From Branchiostoma floridae (lineage: Eukaryota; Chordata; Leptocardii; Amphioxiformes; Branchiostomatidae): a DNA stretch of 64,000 nt. The translations under genes and the position numbers were made by a program. Under the pieces are notes generated by a model. The model made no database searches, was not told the origin of the DNA, and worked only from the letters and a program-made list of their open reading frames with translations. Shown here in pieces: positions 23,245 to 36,315 of the stretch (position 1 is the first letter of the stretch; each line of letters begins with the position of its first letter). The stretch is from contig NC_049995.1 in NCBI RefSeq assembly GCF_000003815.2, positions 18,553,319 through 18,617,318 of the forward strand, given 5' to 3'.

Positions 23245-26200
23245 ATGGCAGGTCCGTTCCGAGAAAGCAGAGTCACAGATGCTGACAGGCGCCATTTTGA
23301 TTTTGTCCAAAGTTTGCTCCGTATTTCTAAAGAACTCACAGAAGAGGAAACTGCAGTCATGAAGTTGTCCTGCATGCACCTGATCCCTAAAGGCAGGGCG
23401 GAACAACTCAAGCGGACAGTGGATGTTTTCCACAAGCTGATGGAACTGGACAAAATTGACCAGGAGAACCTGGAGTTTATAGAAGAGATCTTGGAAAGAA
23501 TCGGACGACAGGACCTGATTCGGGACGTTCTGCGGTCGTTCCAGCCGCCTGACCGAGAGATTCCGGAAAATCCCGAGCTGCAGCCGGAAAACCCCGAGCT
23601 GCAGCCGGAAAACCCCGAGCACCAACCGGGAGCAAGTCTGTTAAGGACGACAGCAGAAGGTGAGTCACACATAAAGCCTCACATAACACTGTCTGTACAA
23701 CCTGCCATACATCTCGTCCTGAAGTACTTTTTCAACACTATTTACGCTTGGGGAGGGATTAAACTCCCGACGTCAACTTTGAGACTAGGAAACTTTTCTT
23801 AAACTTTTGTTGGCAACAATTTTAGGATAATAGACTTTTTTTAATTTTCGTGTTGCCGTGGCAACGGGATTCTAACAACCATATGTTAGAAGAATCACTA
23901 ATTCTGGTTAAAGCCACGAGGTTTCTAAGTTTTCTTGCGTATATAGTTTAATATAACATTCATAAAATCAAGTATTCGTAATTTATACTAATGTGATAAC
24001 GTAATCTGTTTCAATCCCAAACAGTGAAAAATAACACAAGGTTTTAGTCAAGTTGTCACTCGACTGTCATTACTACTTTGTACAAAAAGCGTTTTTAGTC
24101 TTCTTTATGGTATTTGGTATATGTGGAATAAATGTATTTACAGAATCTAAGGTTGCAGATCTAAGATTCAGGATTTCAAAGGAGAGCCAAAATACCTATG
24201 ACTTATTTCTACACCATTGCGGTTGCATTTGACAACCCAGGTCTATAATAAGGCTATTAGACACCATTTCTTTTGTTACAGTTTTGTTTAATACAGTACT
24301 AAGAGAAATCCTTATTTACACAGTTTTAGGTAATGAATTAACATACATGACGTCATGTAGTGCAACAATACATGGATTACATAACCGGGCGATTTTATAT
24401 TGTGTTGTACAATAAGCTGCACTTTAGCCCTTGTCTAAATTTTTTTTAGTGCGTCGTGAGATAAACCGAATCATCTCACCTCCTTACGGAGGACTTCGGT
24501 CCTTTTGTATTCGTGTTTGTTTCAGGTGACGTGCAGGGATATTTTGACGATGTCATCGAAGAAGTCAGCTACAAGTGGGACGACCTGGCCTGGAAGCTGG
24601 GATTTCAGGATAACGAAATCAAAGTAATCCGAGACTTGGAGCGAGACCATGACCACAGGTGCAGGGAAATGCTGACCAGGTGGAGAAACAGGGAGGGAAA
24701 GGGAGCTACTCCACAGGTGCTGAAACAAGCCCTAAAGAACATTGGTGAAACTCGGACAGCAGAGAGCCTGGAAGGTTTGTATCATCGTTTTGGAAGATAT
24801 GTTAAAATTTACCATCACGATCTACCCTTTATATAACAGTTCTGTAGAAAATTATAAGGGTCACGAGTTTTCTTCTCCATCCAACTAGAAACTATTAGAA
24901 ATATTATTGAATAGTTTGTAAAATAGCACAAACATCTTAATAATTATATTGAATTTGCAGGAACTACAACCTCCAACACCTACGTGGTCGTGCACGGCAC
25001 AGTGCGCATGATCCAGGAAACTCTAGATCATCTTAAAAACTGCCTGGCAACCTTAATTGGCACGAGAAGGTCACAGGTCAAGTTCAGAGGTTACAAGAAG
25101 CACAAGAGCATCCTGGTGCTCTTCTCCATACCGCGGGAGAACACGGCGGTGCTGAGGCACATGGCGGATCACTCCGACCCGAGACTTGTCTACATGGGCG
25201 TCAAGTCACTGCAGATCGACGCTGAAGTTCCCATCAAAGTCCAACAGGGGGCGCCATTGTACGGTGAGCTCAATTAGTGTTTCACTTCACATAATTGTCA
25301 AATTTAGATCGCTACAAGAATAAGGACATTACTAACTTTATGAAAGTTATTATCTACTATTATTTTCTTTCGACGCTTTACCAAACCTCTGGCTATTGAA
25401 TTCAGGGAAACAGAATGTTCCATTCCAGCACTTTCGGCCCAAAACCACATGACTAAAAGAAGCACGTTTCTGGAGGAACTTAAACTGTATTTGGACAAGA
25501 ATGTCTTGTGGGTGATGTCATATCAAATACAATCTGTAAATTTCATGATGTCATTTTTCTTTCACAAATGTGTTCCAGATTTCAAGAGACAACTGCCTGT
25601 TGATGACATTGAGGTGGGATGCAGTACCCGGACCAAACACCAGAGGGCGCCCCAGGGCTGGACCCGCCTGTCTGCCCTGAACCTGTTCTCGGACGCCCTG
25701 CCGCTCCATCTGCAGGCAGCGGCGAGTCTGGAGTACCAGGGCTTCTCCTACAGCCTGGTCCGGGCTCTGGTGCAGAAGGACCGGCTCAGAGAACACCAGA
25801 TGAGACAGGCCATCCAGAACCTCAGGAACGCCGAGGTGGATTCCAACACGCTCCGTCAGAAGGCAGAGGTGGATTCCAACACGATCATGACTTTGCGCTC
25901 CAAGCTCAACATCACAGAGAACAGGCTGAAAGAGGCTCTTGAGACGATCGCAGTTCTTGAAGAAAAGCTGAAGCAGGCCCAAGAATACGCAGAGAAAGCC
26001 GCTAAGCAGGTTGCATCCCACGTGACGGAATACAGGGGAGAGAAGCCGCCTGGAGGCTGGTTTGCTCATCAGGCGGAGAAGGCAGATGTAGCTACACAGA
26101 CACACATAGAGGGTTCTGTTGATATCACAAGGAGACCTGGAGAAAGGGTTGAAAAGCATAGAGAAGACCCAACTGCAAAGGAAGAAGGCAGGAAAACTCC

Positions 26201-27125
26201 AAGGAAAGACTCTGGCAGTGGGAGGCATGGAAAAGATGCTGTTTTCGGTTCAGAAGCATTCAAATCAGAGCGACACACAGAGTTGATAGAAGGAGCGGCA
26301 CCTGGCCCTACTGGTGTGGTCACTTTTGGCGGGAAAGGATCAGAACCTGGAAAGTTTAATTACCCACGTGGCGTTGTGGTGTCGCCTAGCAACGAGATAT
26401 TCGTAGCTGATACAGACAACAGGCGAGTCCAAGTCCACAGCACGGAAGGGGTTTACCTGCGCCACTTCCCAACAGTTGTACCGAGTAAAGGGGGTTATTA
26501 CATGGGGCCACATGATGTTTGCATGGACGGCAGCGGCACGCTTTGGGTAGTGGGGCAGGGTGAGACAGCTCATTATGTTGTACAGTACAGCACGGACGGG
26601 ACCGCCATGGCGGGGTTTGACCTGGAGAAGATCGGTTATTCCCGCCGTATTGCAGTGGGCATGCGCACTAACCACATCCTGGTTACTGATCCAGACAATG
26701 CTGCAGTTCATGTTTTCCGTCCGGACGGCTCCCTGGTGCGGACAGTCCGGCATCCACGGGGTGGGGAGATGACTCGCCCAACGTACGCTACAGTTGACGG
26801 GGAGGGGAACATTCTTGTGTCGGACTGGGACACTCACTGTGTCTACGTGTATGACGAGTTCGGGAAGTTCCTGTTCCAGTTTGGAGTCGAGGGAAGTGGT
26901 GAAGGTCAGCTGAGTGCTCCCTGTGGCATCTGTACAGACAGCTCGGGGCACATCCTCGTGGCGGACTATGGGAACAAGAGTGTTCAGATCTTCACACGTC
27001 ACGGCGAGTTTGTCCGTACCGTCCGTACTGGGTTTCGGCCGGAAGGCCTGGCTGTGGGGCCGGAAGGGCAGCTGGTTGTAAACAGTTATTTGAACGACAT
27101 TGTGACTGTTTATCCCAGCTATTAG
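23245..27125 (+). CDS. Gene 4: DED-DD / conserved alpha-beta domain / coiled coil / NHL protein (837 aa, intact)
   Basis: Exons are 23245-23659, 24526-24774, 24961-25263 and 25579-27125, phase 1 throughout, giving 837 aa. The DED is about residues 17-99 (RQDL), with C at positions around helix 3 (KLSCMHL) that differ from the other copies. Three PENPE heptapeptides precede the DD (139-221). The conserved domain is 222-322. The coiled coil has two 11-residue repeats. Only one EYRGEKPPGGW unit is present, the shortest linker in the array. NHL propeller 569-837. The leader is class A although the gene shares the DD exon with class B genes 2 and 8. Cytosolic; no targeting signal seen. Its upstream intron carries the Penelope insertion, which does not touch the coding exons. 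Confidence 0.9.
23660..24525 (+). other. Gene 4 intron between DED and DD exons
   Basis: Non-coding, homologous to the same intron in genes 2 and 8. The RFX-type palindrome is present with one changed base (GTTGCCGTGGCAAC, 23852-23865). A CRE-like TGACGTCA lies near 24347. Confidence 0.65.
24526..24774 (+). other. Death-domain exon cassette of gene 4
   Basis: A 249-nt phase 1-1 exon. It differs from the gene 2 cassette at a few residues (LTRWRNREGKGATPQVL against LTRWGNREGRGATLQVL) and keeps the W-D-D-L-A core. Confidence 0.85.
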
Positions 27126-27765
27126 TCAAGCAGCACTTTGGAGAAGGCTTTTATTTTGTTTCAACACAAATGAATGAACTTACCATTTTCTCAAACAAGT
27201 CGTTTTGCCCACTTTATGAACGGCAGCAGACGAAGATACTGACGAAACGATTATTAATTGATTAAGGCTTTGTAAATAGCTTGAAAAACTAAAACTCGAG
27301 CTGTCAAGGGTCTTACATGGCCATGGATTCCTGTAACTTTAAGAAAAAGGATTGAGGAAAATGGCGGCTTTCTCACAGACTGTGATGACTTCACGACTTG
27401 TAACTGATAACGAGTATCCAAACAGCAGTTTACCGATGATGGGACATGATAAATGATATATTTTACCTGTTATATATCAACCATGTATTATCAGTTAAAC
27501 ATATATACACTGGAGTTTATTTGCAAGTTAATGCCTAAGGGCTAATTGCAAGTACATTGTTAACATTGGAGATATACAAGTAATAATGAATAGCTATAAA
27601 CAATATTCTACTCTAATACTAGCTATAGTGTTGGCTAAATGTACTAAATGCAGACCATGTCTACGGATTGCACATTAACAAGTCTGTGGTATTAGACGTT
27701 GAGTCTTTATGAGTTGAATTGAATTGGATTATGTGAGATGCCATAATCAGTTTAGCACCAATAAA
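27126..27765 (+). terminator. Gene 4 3' UTR, internally deleted, and poly(A) signal
   Basis: After about 90 bp matching the other 3' flanks, the sequence jumps near 27222 to the block found about 700 bp further on in paralogues, so roughly 0.5 kb is missing. AATAAA lies at 27760-27765. Confidence 0.6.
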
Positions 27766-28528
27766 GGTTATTCTTTCTTTGCATATAATGATTATGGCTC
27801 TTTGTGGCGTGACGCCCTGCAAAATAACCAGACCCGAAGAATAACATTCTATAGACGTAAAATGTCCCACAAGGGCGTCCAGTGGTAGATGATGCATCAT
27901 ACATTCTGCACAATACACAATGTTATTCTGAAGTATGCCAACAGCGACTGGGTTTGCAATGACGACCAATCAGGTTCTAAAACGAATTAACTATCCTGTC
28001 TGTATAGGAATATAGCGGCATTATTGTAACATTGCAGAACATCCTTAGAACGATATAGCAAAATTTAACTAACAAATTGTCTGAAGTTTGGCCCTATTAT
28101 GATAATAGTACCACCATTTCATCAACAAGTAGATAGTGGAAGGAAAGGTGTCAGCACTATGTCACCGTCCAGTATATTTTGTCCGAAAACATGGATAAAA
28201 TTGAGAAAATCATGATCATTCCCGACCCACTGATCTATGTCAATATGGCAGATGTAGTCACGCACCTAGCGGAAAATACCGGTAATACAAGGATAAGCTG
28301 CTCAGTACAACCCAACTTACCGGTTTTACTAGTCACATGTGTACGGCATCGCCCATTCAGCATTTAAGGTCAATCTTTACCCTTACCAAACCCGACTTTG
28401 CCGCCCACCTGCCATGTTTACTGGTATATAAGTCCCCAGACAGGAGACATCTGAGGAAGTCTGTCTTGTAGAGTCAGACTGACACCGGTTACGTCTCAAG
28501 GAGCCCGTCTCACCGTCACTTCACACAG
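27766..28528 (+). promoter_or_regulatory. Gene 5 promoter and leader exon (class A, best TATA box)
   Basis: TATATAA at 28425-28431, then about 97 bp to the donor CACACAG/GTGAGT (last exon base 28528). Initiation about 30 bp downstream of the TATA would give a leader exon of about 70 nt. The preceding spacer is diverged from the other class A promoters but keeps the TTACTGGTATAT core. Confidence 0.65.
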
Positions 28529-29498
28529 GTGAGTTTTGCACCTGAGAGGTGTTCTAGTCTGAATGGCGGCCATTTTAGGTCAACGACATGAAACGGTTTT
28601 TGGTATCATGAGATTTCGATTGTTCTTGTCGTGATCTGGAAGGAGTAACACTTTATGATTAAGAAAATAAGACAATCAATAGTTTCAAAAAGTTCGCGTC
28701 ACCTTATTTGGAGGTTATATCAGCATGCTTTGCTGGTACATGGTAAACGTGACGAAATGGATTAGTGACGTCAGCGTAACATAGGGACCTGCATGTAAAC
28801 ATGGTGGTTCCAAGGTACATGGGTGGAGCGTTTCTAAACTGCAATTTTCACCAACACGTTTATTACCTTTGCCAAGAAGGTTATATTTTGGGCAGCGTTT
28901 GTGTGTGTGTTTACTTATTTGTGTGTAAAAGGCCAGCATAAACAGAGAACGCGCGAATGACTTGCCTTGATATATGGTATGTGAGTAGGTCTTAATGAGA
29001 CCTGGAAACGATTAGATTTTGGGGCTCCCTAGCGACATGTTAAGGTACTGCAGCGGAACGTCTTGGTTTGATATCTCGAGTTATGGACATGCTGGTGTCA
29101 TAACTTTTCAGTGGTAGATAGCTATTGGAACGGAGAGTAAGTGGTGTATGTTTGAGGCTCCTAGCGTCTTGTTTTAGAACTGCAGGGGTCGACGTAAGTT
29201 TAGCGTCAGACTATGAAAGAGAAAGTGTACGCGCCCGACTGTGATCCTGAGTTTTTGTGTAGACAATGGCTGACAACTTTCCAGACGTATTTTTACGGCC
29301 CGTCACTTTTAATACCCACAGTACATCACACTGGGAATGCTCCTTCCAAAAGCAAAGTACATTATTTCCTTACATTTTGCCTTGCGTAAATCGTTATCAA
29401 GTCACACAGGTAGCATCATCTAGCAATCTTACGTACTTAAACGTAAAATGTGTGCAAAATTGGATGAATTCAGTGAATTTTTGCTATCTGTTTTCAGG
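28529..29498 (+). other. Gene 5 leader intron, shortest of the array
   Basis: This 970-bp intron has the GCGGCCATTTTAGGTCAACGAC block near 28565 but no GC-box/CRE repeat. Its middle part matches the leader introns of genes 7 and 9. The acceptor TTTTCAG precedes the ATG by one base. The ORF at 29266-29613 crosses the splice site in the wrong frame and is rejected. Confidence 0.6.
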
Positions 29499-32415
29499 AT
29501 GGCAGGCCCGGTCAGAGAAAGAGTCACAGCTGCCGACAGGCGCCATTTTGATTTTGTGCAAACCTTGCTTCGTATTTCCGATGAACTTACAGAAGAGGAA
29601 ACAAAAAACGTGAAGTTGTTCTGCCGACACCTGATCCCCAGAGGCCATGCGGAACAACTCGATCGAGCGGTGGACGTTTTCAACAAGCTAATAGACCTGG
29701 ACAAAATCGACCAAGAAAATCTCGATTTTGTCAAAGAGATCTTGGAAAGAATCGGGCGGCGGGACCTGATTCAAAATGTTCTGCGGCGGTTCCAGCCGCC
29801 TGACCGAGAGATTCCGGAGAATCCCGAACTCCAGCCGCCTGACCGAGAGATTCCGGAGAATGTCGAACTGCAGCCGGAAAACCACGAACTGCAACCGGGA
29901 ACAAGTCAACAGGGAGCAGATGTAGAAGGTGAGTAACATCTAACATACAAGAAAATTATGGATGAACCTCAAACAAAAATCCATTATCTGCCCGGCAATC
30001 TTGTCTCGTCATAGAAAGACATTTCTATGAAATTTGCTCTCAATCCAACTACTGATAGAAATTATAAATAGCAATACTGCGGACTTGTTGTCAATTAACA
30101 TTAACACTTTCACTGATACTTAACATTCCAGGAAATGCAACCTCTAACACCTACGTAGTCGTGAACGGCCAGGTGCGCATGATCCAGGAAACTCTAGATC
30201 GCCTTAGAAACCACATAGCAACGTTATCTGGCACCAGAAGGTCACAGGTCAAGTTCAGAGGTTACAAGAAGCACAAGAGCATCCTGGTGCACTTCTCCAT
30301 ACCGCGGGAGAACACGGCGGTGCTGAGGCACATGGCGGATCACTCCGACCCGAGACTTGTCTACATGGGCGTCAAGTCACTGCAGATTGACGCTGAAGTT
30401 CCCATCAAAGTTCAACAGGGGGCGCCGTTGTACAGTAAGTTGACTTCTTTTTCTCTTCATATGCACTCAGTTGTGAATTTCAGAGTCAATTTCATATTAA
30501 TGTCTCTTTTATTGATATATGTCTTCATATGTACTTTCCTGTTGCAGAAAAGCTTTATCAAAGACTATAGATATTGAAGAATATAAAATGTCTCCCTGTG
30601 AAAAAGCATCAGTCGACTCCGTTCCAGCACTTTCGGGCAGTCTACCACGTGACTCTAATTGCTAGATGACGACCTCAACTACACTTTAATAAGCAAGTCT
30701 TGTTCGGGATCTCATATTATTCCATACGTTTCATGATGTAATGTATATTTTATTCATGTGTTCCAGATGTCAAGAGGCAACTGGCTGTCGATGACATCGA
30801 GGTGGGATGCAGTACCCGGACCAAACACCAGAGGGCGCCCCAGAGCTGGACCCGCCTGTCTGCCCTGAACCTGTTTTCGGACGCCCTGCCGCTCCATCTG
30901 CAGGCAGCCGCGAGTCTGGAGTACCAGGGCTTCTCCTACAGCCTGGTCCGGGCTCTGGTGCAGAAGGACCGGCTCAGAGAACACCAGATGAGGCAGGCCA
31001 TCCAGAACCTCAGGAACGCAGAGGTGGATTCCAACACCCTCCGTCAGAACGCAGAGGTGGATTCCAACACGCTCCGTCAGAAGGCAGAGGTGGATTCCAA
31101 CACGCTCCGTCAGAAGGCAGAGGCGGATTCCAACACGATCATGACTTTGCGCTCCAAGCTTAACATCGCAGAAAACAGGCTGAGGGAGGCTCTTGAGACG
31201 ATCACAGTTCTTGAAGAAAAGCTGCAGCAGGCTCAAGAATTCGCAGAGAAAGCCGCCAAGCAGGTGACATCCCACGTGACGGAGTACAGGGGAGAGAAGC
31301 CGCCTGGAGGCTGGCCACAGGAGTACAGGGGAGAGAAGCCGCCTGGTGGCTGGTCGGCACAAGTCGAGAAGGCAGATGCAGCTACACAGAAACACCTAGC
31401 GGGTGCTGCTGGTACTACACGGGGACGTGGAGATGTTGGTGACAAGCTTGGAGAAGATCCAACTGTAAAGGAAGAAGACAAGAAATCTGCAGGGCAAGAC
31501 TCTGGCAGTGGGTGGCATGAGAAAGAGGCTGGAGCAGCCGAGCAAGAGCGACACCTTGCGGGGACAGAAGGGGCGACATCTGGCTCTACTGGGGACAGGA
31601 AGCAGCGTGTGATTACTTTTGGCGGGAAAGGATCAAAACGGGGAAAGTTTTATTACCCGCGAGGGGTTGTGGTGTCGCCTGGCAACGTGATATTTGTGAC
31701 TGATCGTTATAACAGGCGAGTCCAAGTCCACAGCACGGATGGGGTTTACCTGCGCCACTTCTCAACAGTTGTACCGGGTACAGGGGATAAGGACATGTCG
31801 CCGCATGATGTCTGTATGGACGGTAACGGCACGCTGTGGGTAGTGGGGCGAGGATGGTCAGCCGATCATGTTGTACAGTACAGCACGGACGGGACCGTCA
31901 TGGCGCGGTTTGACCAGAAGAAGATCAGTTATTTCCGCGGCATTGCAGTGAACATGCGCACTAACCACATCCTGGTGACTGATGCAGACCAAGGTGCAGT
32001 TCATGTGTTCCGTCCGGACGGCTCCCTGGTGCGGACAGTCCAGCATCCTGAGGGTAAGATGATACACCAACGGTACGTCACTGTGAACGGGGAAGGGAAC
32101 ATTCTTGTGACGGATTGGGGCACTCACTGTGCCTACGTCTATGACGAGTCCGGGAAGTTCCTGTTCCAGTTCGGAGGTTTGGGAAGTGGTGAAGGCCAGC
32201 TGAGTGGTCCCTACGGCATCTGTACAGACAGCTCGGGTCACATCCTCGTGGCGGACTCCGGGAACGGGAGGATTCAGATCTTCACACGTCACGGCGAGTT
32301 TGTCCGGACCGTCCGTACTGGGTTTCAGCCGGAATGCCTGGCTGTGGGACCGGAAGCGCAGCTGGTTGTGACCTATAATTGGAACCATACTGTGACTGTA
32401 TATCCCAACTATTAG
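29499..32415 (+). CDS. Gene 5: DED / conserved alpha-beta domain / coiled coil / NHL protein (793 aa, intact)
   Basis: Exons are 29499-29928, 30132-30434 and 30767-32415, phase 1. The DED is about 16-98 with RRDL instead of RQDL. The tail after it duplicates PPDREIPEN rather than expanding PENPELQ. The exon 2 donor is TACA/GTAAGT where the other copies have TACG/GTGAG, so the split codon reads Asn instead of Asp. The coiled coil has four 11-residue repeats; there are two Gly/Pro repeats; the NHL propeller is 526-793. No DD exon. The propeller has distinctive loops (DRYNRR in blade 1, GRGWS in blade 2, YNWNHT in blade 6). Reads intact; by architecture a cytosolic adaptor or sensor. Confidence 0.9.
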
Positions 32416-33980
32416 TCATGCTGCACTTTGGAGAAGGCTTTTATATTGTTTCAACACAAATGAATGAACTTTCCATTTTCTCAAACCAGTCCTTTTGCCC
32501 ACTTTGTGAACGGCTGGATGGGGAGGGGGACGCTACAGGCTTCCAACAGCCTTTGACCTTTTGTTCATATCAGACAGACGGAAGGTCACGTGTTTTGAAC
32601 ATTTAAGCCCTCAGTTATCCTGAAGCAGATCAGAGAACATGTCGAAAATTCAAATACATCTTCATAACGTTTAGAACGAATTATAACATTCCCTGGACGA
32701 GAGTTGTTTTTTCCATTCCGCCCAAATTAGATTTTTGATCAACGTCACTTGCTCATGGCTTGTCCACAATCTGACGATAAACGCTCAAAGCCGCTCAAAC
32801 CACTCACAGCTTTCTTTCCGCTTGTTCAAAAGAATTGATATATTCCATCCTTTAGGTAAATTCAATTTAAATACATTCTAGGAGAAGATAACCTTTACAT
32901 TGTACAAATATAGGTAAATACACAAAGAAATGTTAAGGACGTCTAACTAATAGTAGGAGCCATACGTTAAACTCTAAATGTTAATTTATATTCATAAGTG
33001 TACCTTGGTTTATGCATTTGTACTTAATTTTTAATGTACTTCCATGCTCATAATACATTTTGATATAATTTAATATTTTAATGCATTTTAATGTTTATTT
33101 AAGGTCCATGCAACAGTTGGTTAATCTTTAAATGATAATTGTCTGGAATCCATCTTGACATGTCGGGTTGGTTACAGATTTAGCAGGAGCAGACGAATAC
33201 ACTAACAGAAAAAGGATTGATTAACAAATGTAGCTAAATACATACGAAAATGTTAAGGACGTAGAAACAATGGTATGAGTCATACGTTAAACTCTATGTG
33301 CTGATTTACCTGTATATTTGTATCTTCAAGTTGGTTATTCACTTGCACCCTATTTTTGTATGTATGCATGCAGTAGATTTTATGGATGTCGCTGTCATTC
33401 CGATGTGTTTATGATATTGTATGATATGTACTCCGATGGGTATAATACCTAATAATGCCTTTAATGTAATTGCTCATTTAACATCCATGCAACAGTTGGT
33501 GAATCTTTAAATGATAATTGTCTGGAACCCATTTAGAGATGTCGGGTTGGTTACATATTTAGCAGGAGCGGACGAATACACTAACAGAAAAAGGATTGAT
33601 TAATGAATGCTTTGTAAATAGCTTTTCATAACCAAACCTTCAAGGGTCTTCCATGGCCATGGATTCCTTCAACGTTGAAAAGACGGACTGAAGATTAGGA
33701 AGATGGCCGCTTGGTCACAGACTGTGGTGACGTCATGACCTAGCCTATGATAACGAGTCTCCAAACAGCAGTTTACCGATGGTGGTACAGGACACGTGAC
33801 ATGTTTTACCGGTAACACCACCATGTATTATCAGCTGAACAATTAGATAAAACATATAAGTCTCTGCACAATCTCTAAAGATCACACATTAACACGTCTT
33901 CGGTACCAGCGGTTAAATTTCGAGGGATTTGAATTGAAATGGATACTTTACGATGCTGTATTCAGTTTTACACCAATAAA
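32416..33980 (+). terminator. Gene 5 3' UTR with internal tandem duplication, and poly(A) signal
   Basis: A block of about 360-380 bp, roughly 32880-33230, recurs at about 33230-33600 with the same ending (AGACGAATACACTAACAGAA type). AATAAA lies at 33975-33980. No coding sequence seen; the short ORF at 32379-32606 overlaps the stop and is rejected. Confidence 0.62.
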
Positions 33981-34930
33981 AGCTCTGCTTTCTTTGCATG
34001 AAATGATCATAGTTCTTTGTGGCCTTAATTATGAAACTTAGTATCAAACATGATAACCCGACAAAAAGACGCGGCCAAATGAAAAGCATTGAAAGACATA
34101 GAATATCTCACAAGGACCCCTAGCGGTACATGATGAAACTGAATGCTATTAAACTGAATGAACTGAATGTTCTATAGAAAGAAAATAACGAGATTCTGCA
34201 ATACCATCGCGGACTGGGCTTCAAATAAGGACCAAAGAGGTTCTTAAAAGAATTTATATATCAACTGACTTATCTAATTCGTGTGGGAACAAAGCGGCCT
34301 TGTCGTAACATTGTAGAACATCTTTGTGACGACAAAGTTTAAAGAACAAATTGTCTGAATGTTGGATCTTGTTATAAATATAGTGCCGCCATTTAATCTC
34401 CAAGCAGATGTTGGAAAGAAATATTTGGGCCCCTATTATATGTCGAGATGCAACTTGTACTACAGGGATTAGCTTTTCAATAGAACATAATTCACCTGTT
34501 TTACAAATCACATATATACGGTGACGCCCATTCAGTATTAATGGAAACGCTAGCTTATTGTATCCCGAACTGTTTTCGTCACTAGCGGGTCAAACCTCGC
34601 TATGCAATCGGACTCCAGCGGTCGGGACCAAAGTCCAGCGGATACAGAGTTCGCTACAAACCTGCCACGTTCACTCGTATTTCAGTCAACAGACCGGCGA
34701 CGATGGTTCCTGTAGTACCAGCAGTATCCGCTAGGTGCGGAGCTGCACCAGTCATCCCGACATTACCCAGCGGCCATGATCAAAGTCTAACAGGTACAGA
34801 GTTGGTTTCCCACCTGCAACGTTTACTGGTATATACACTAGACAGGAGACATCTGAGGACGTTTGTCTTGTAGAATTATACTGACACTGGTTACGTCTTA
34901 AGGAGACCTTCTTACCGTCACGTCACACAG
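33981..34930 (+). promoter_or_regulatory. Gene 6 promoter and leader exon (class A)
   Basis: TTTACTGGTATATAC with TATATA at 34830-34835; leader exon ends at 34930 in CACACAG/GTGAGT. The 400 bp upstream match the gene 3 and gene 4 promoters. Confidence 0.62.
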
Positions 34931-36315
34931 GTGAGTTTGTAAACCTATTTTACTACAGGTGAGAAACGTTTGACGTGGCAAATCAGCCTGGCGGCCATTT
35001 TAGGTCAACTACTTCAGACTACTTTTTTCCACCTTGAGACTTTCATTGCTCTTTTTGTAGTGAATCCTGTATAAATGGAAATACGAAAAAGTTTAAGGAA
35101 TTCGTTCATGTATATAACATGACAGAAAGTGACCAAATAAATGCCTTCTAAGTTACTTTGAATGTGTAGGCGGGTAGGATATTTTGAATTACAATTTTAT
35201 GGTATTCACAGTTGCACTTTAGATATCTTAATCATGATAATGTTAATAGGATAATGATCATGTGAGTATCTCATTGTGGCAAGGACCTATCAGTCCTATC
35301 AGTGTCCTGATCTCTGCCCCGCCCCTCGGCACGTCCGCGTGACGTGTTAATGATTGATGGACAGAACAAACTCTCAGGAGTGGTCTGAGCTGACGTCACG
35401 GTGGGAGCCAAGCACTGGGAGATGTAAACAATTACATCACGAGTACAAATTAGGCTTAGCGGGGATTCAACGGTGCTTACTCCACAGATGTTAACGTTGG
35501 TACTTAAAAAGGAGTCTTGTTAAAGGTTAATGTTTAAAGAAACTTAACCCCAGCGTCGGTGATAGTATAATAGCCACATAGATTGGTTTACTGGTTTACC
35601 GAGATACCCTTAGCTCATATATATGCCTTCTATGTTTGCAGAATTAGATGACTGGGCGAGTCAAACAGTAGTTTTACACCTGCAGTTTCAATAATCTATG
35701 TTCTATTAACATGTAAGTATGTTATTTGTGGCGAGCACCTATCAGTGTCCTGATCTCTGCCCCACCCATCGGCACGTCCGCGTGACGTGTTAATGATTGT
35801 TGGACAGAACAAACTCTCAGGGGTGGTCTGAGATGACGTCACTGGGAGGGCAAGGTACTCGGAAATTTGCAAACAACTACGGTACAAGTTCCAACTGGGC
35901 TAAGTGTGGGCTGAATGTTGCTCAGTCTCCAGAGGTTAAGGGTGGTACTTTAATGTGATTACAGTGAACAGTCCCCTTATCAGATGTCCCCAGATCAGTT
36001 GGTACAAGGTCTGAACTCCGCGTGCGCGGGGTCAAAGGTGAAGACCCCTGAGTCCCTGACTTGTCCTCAGGATTTCTTACGTAGACACATGTCTAGAGAT
36101 GTTTCCTTTAATATTGTTCGGGGTTCTTTAACTTTGAGACATTGACCACAATACATCTCACTGTGAATACACATTTTAAGATAAAGGAATTTCGAATTCT
36201 TTAACCTGCTGCCCTGCGTAAATCGTCACAAAAGTACAAGGCTTTCATCCTGTAGCATACATGGTGTCTGGAATAGGATGGGTTCAGTGACAGTGACGTT
36301 TCGTCTGTTTTCAGG
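34931..36315 (+). other. Gene 6 leader intron with two GC-box/CRE repeats
   Basis: Copies at about 35303-35405 (TGACGTCA 35391-35398) and 35750-35850 (TGACGTCA 35834-35841), spaced about 447 bp. The sequence between preserves the transposon-free site (around 35605-35612) of the MITE found in gene 7. Confidence 0.62.
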
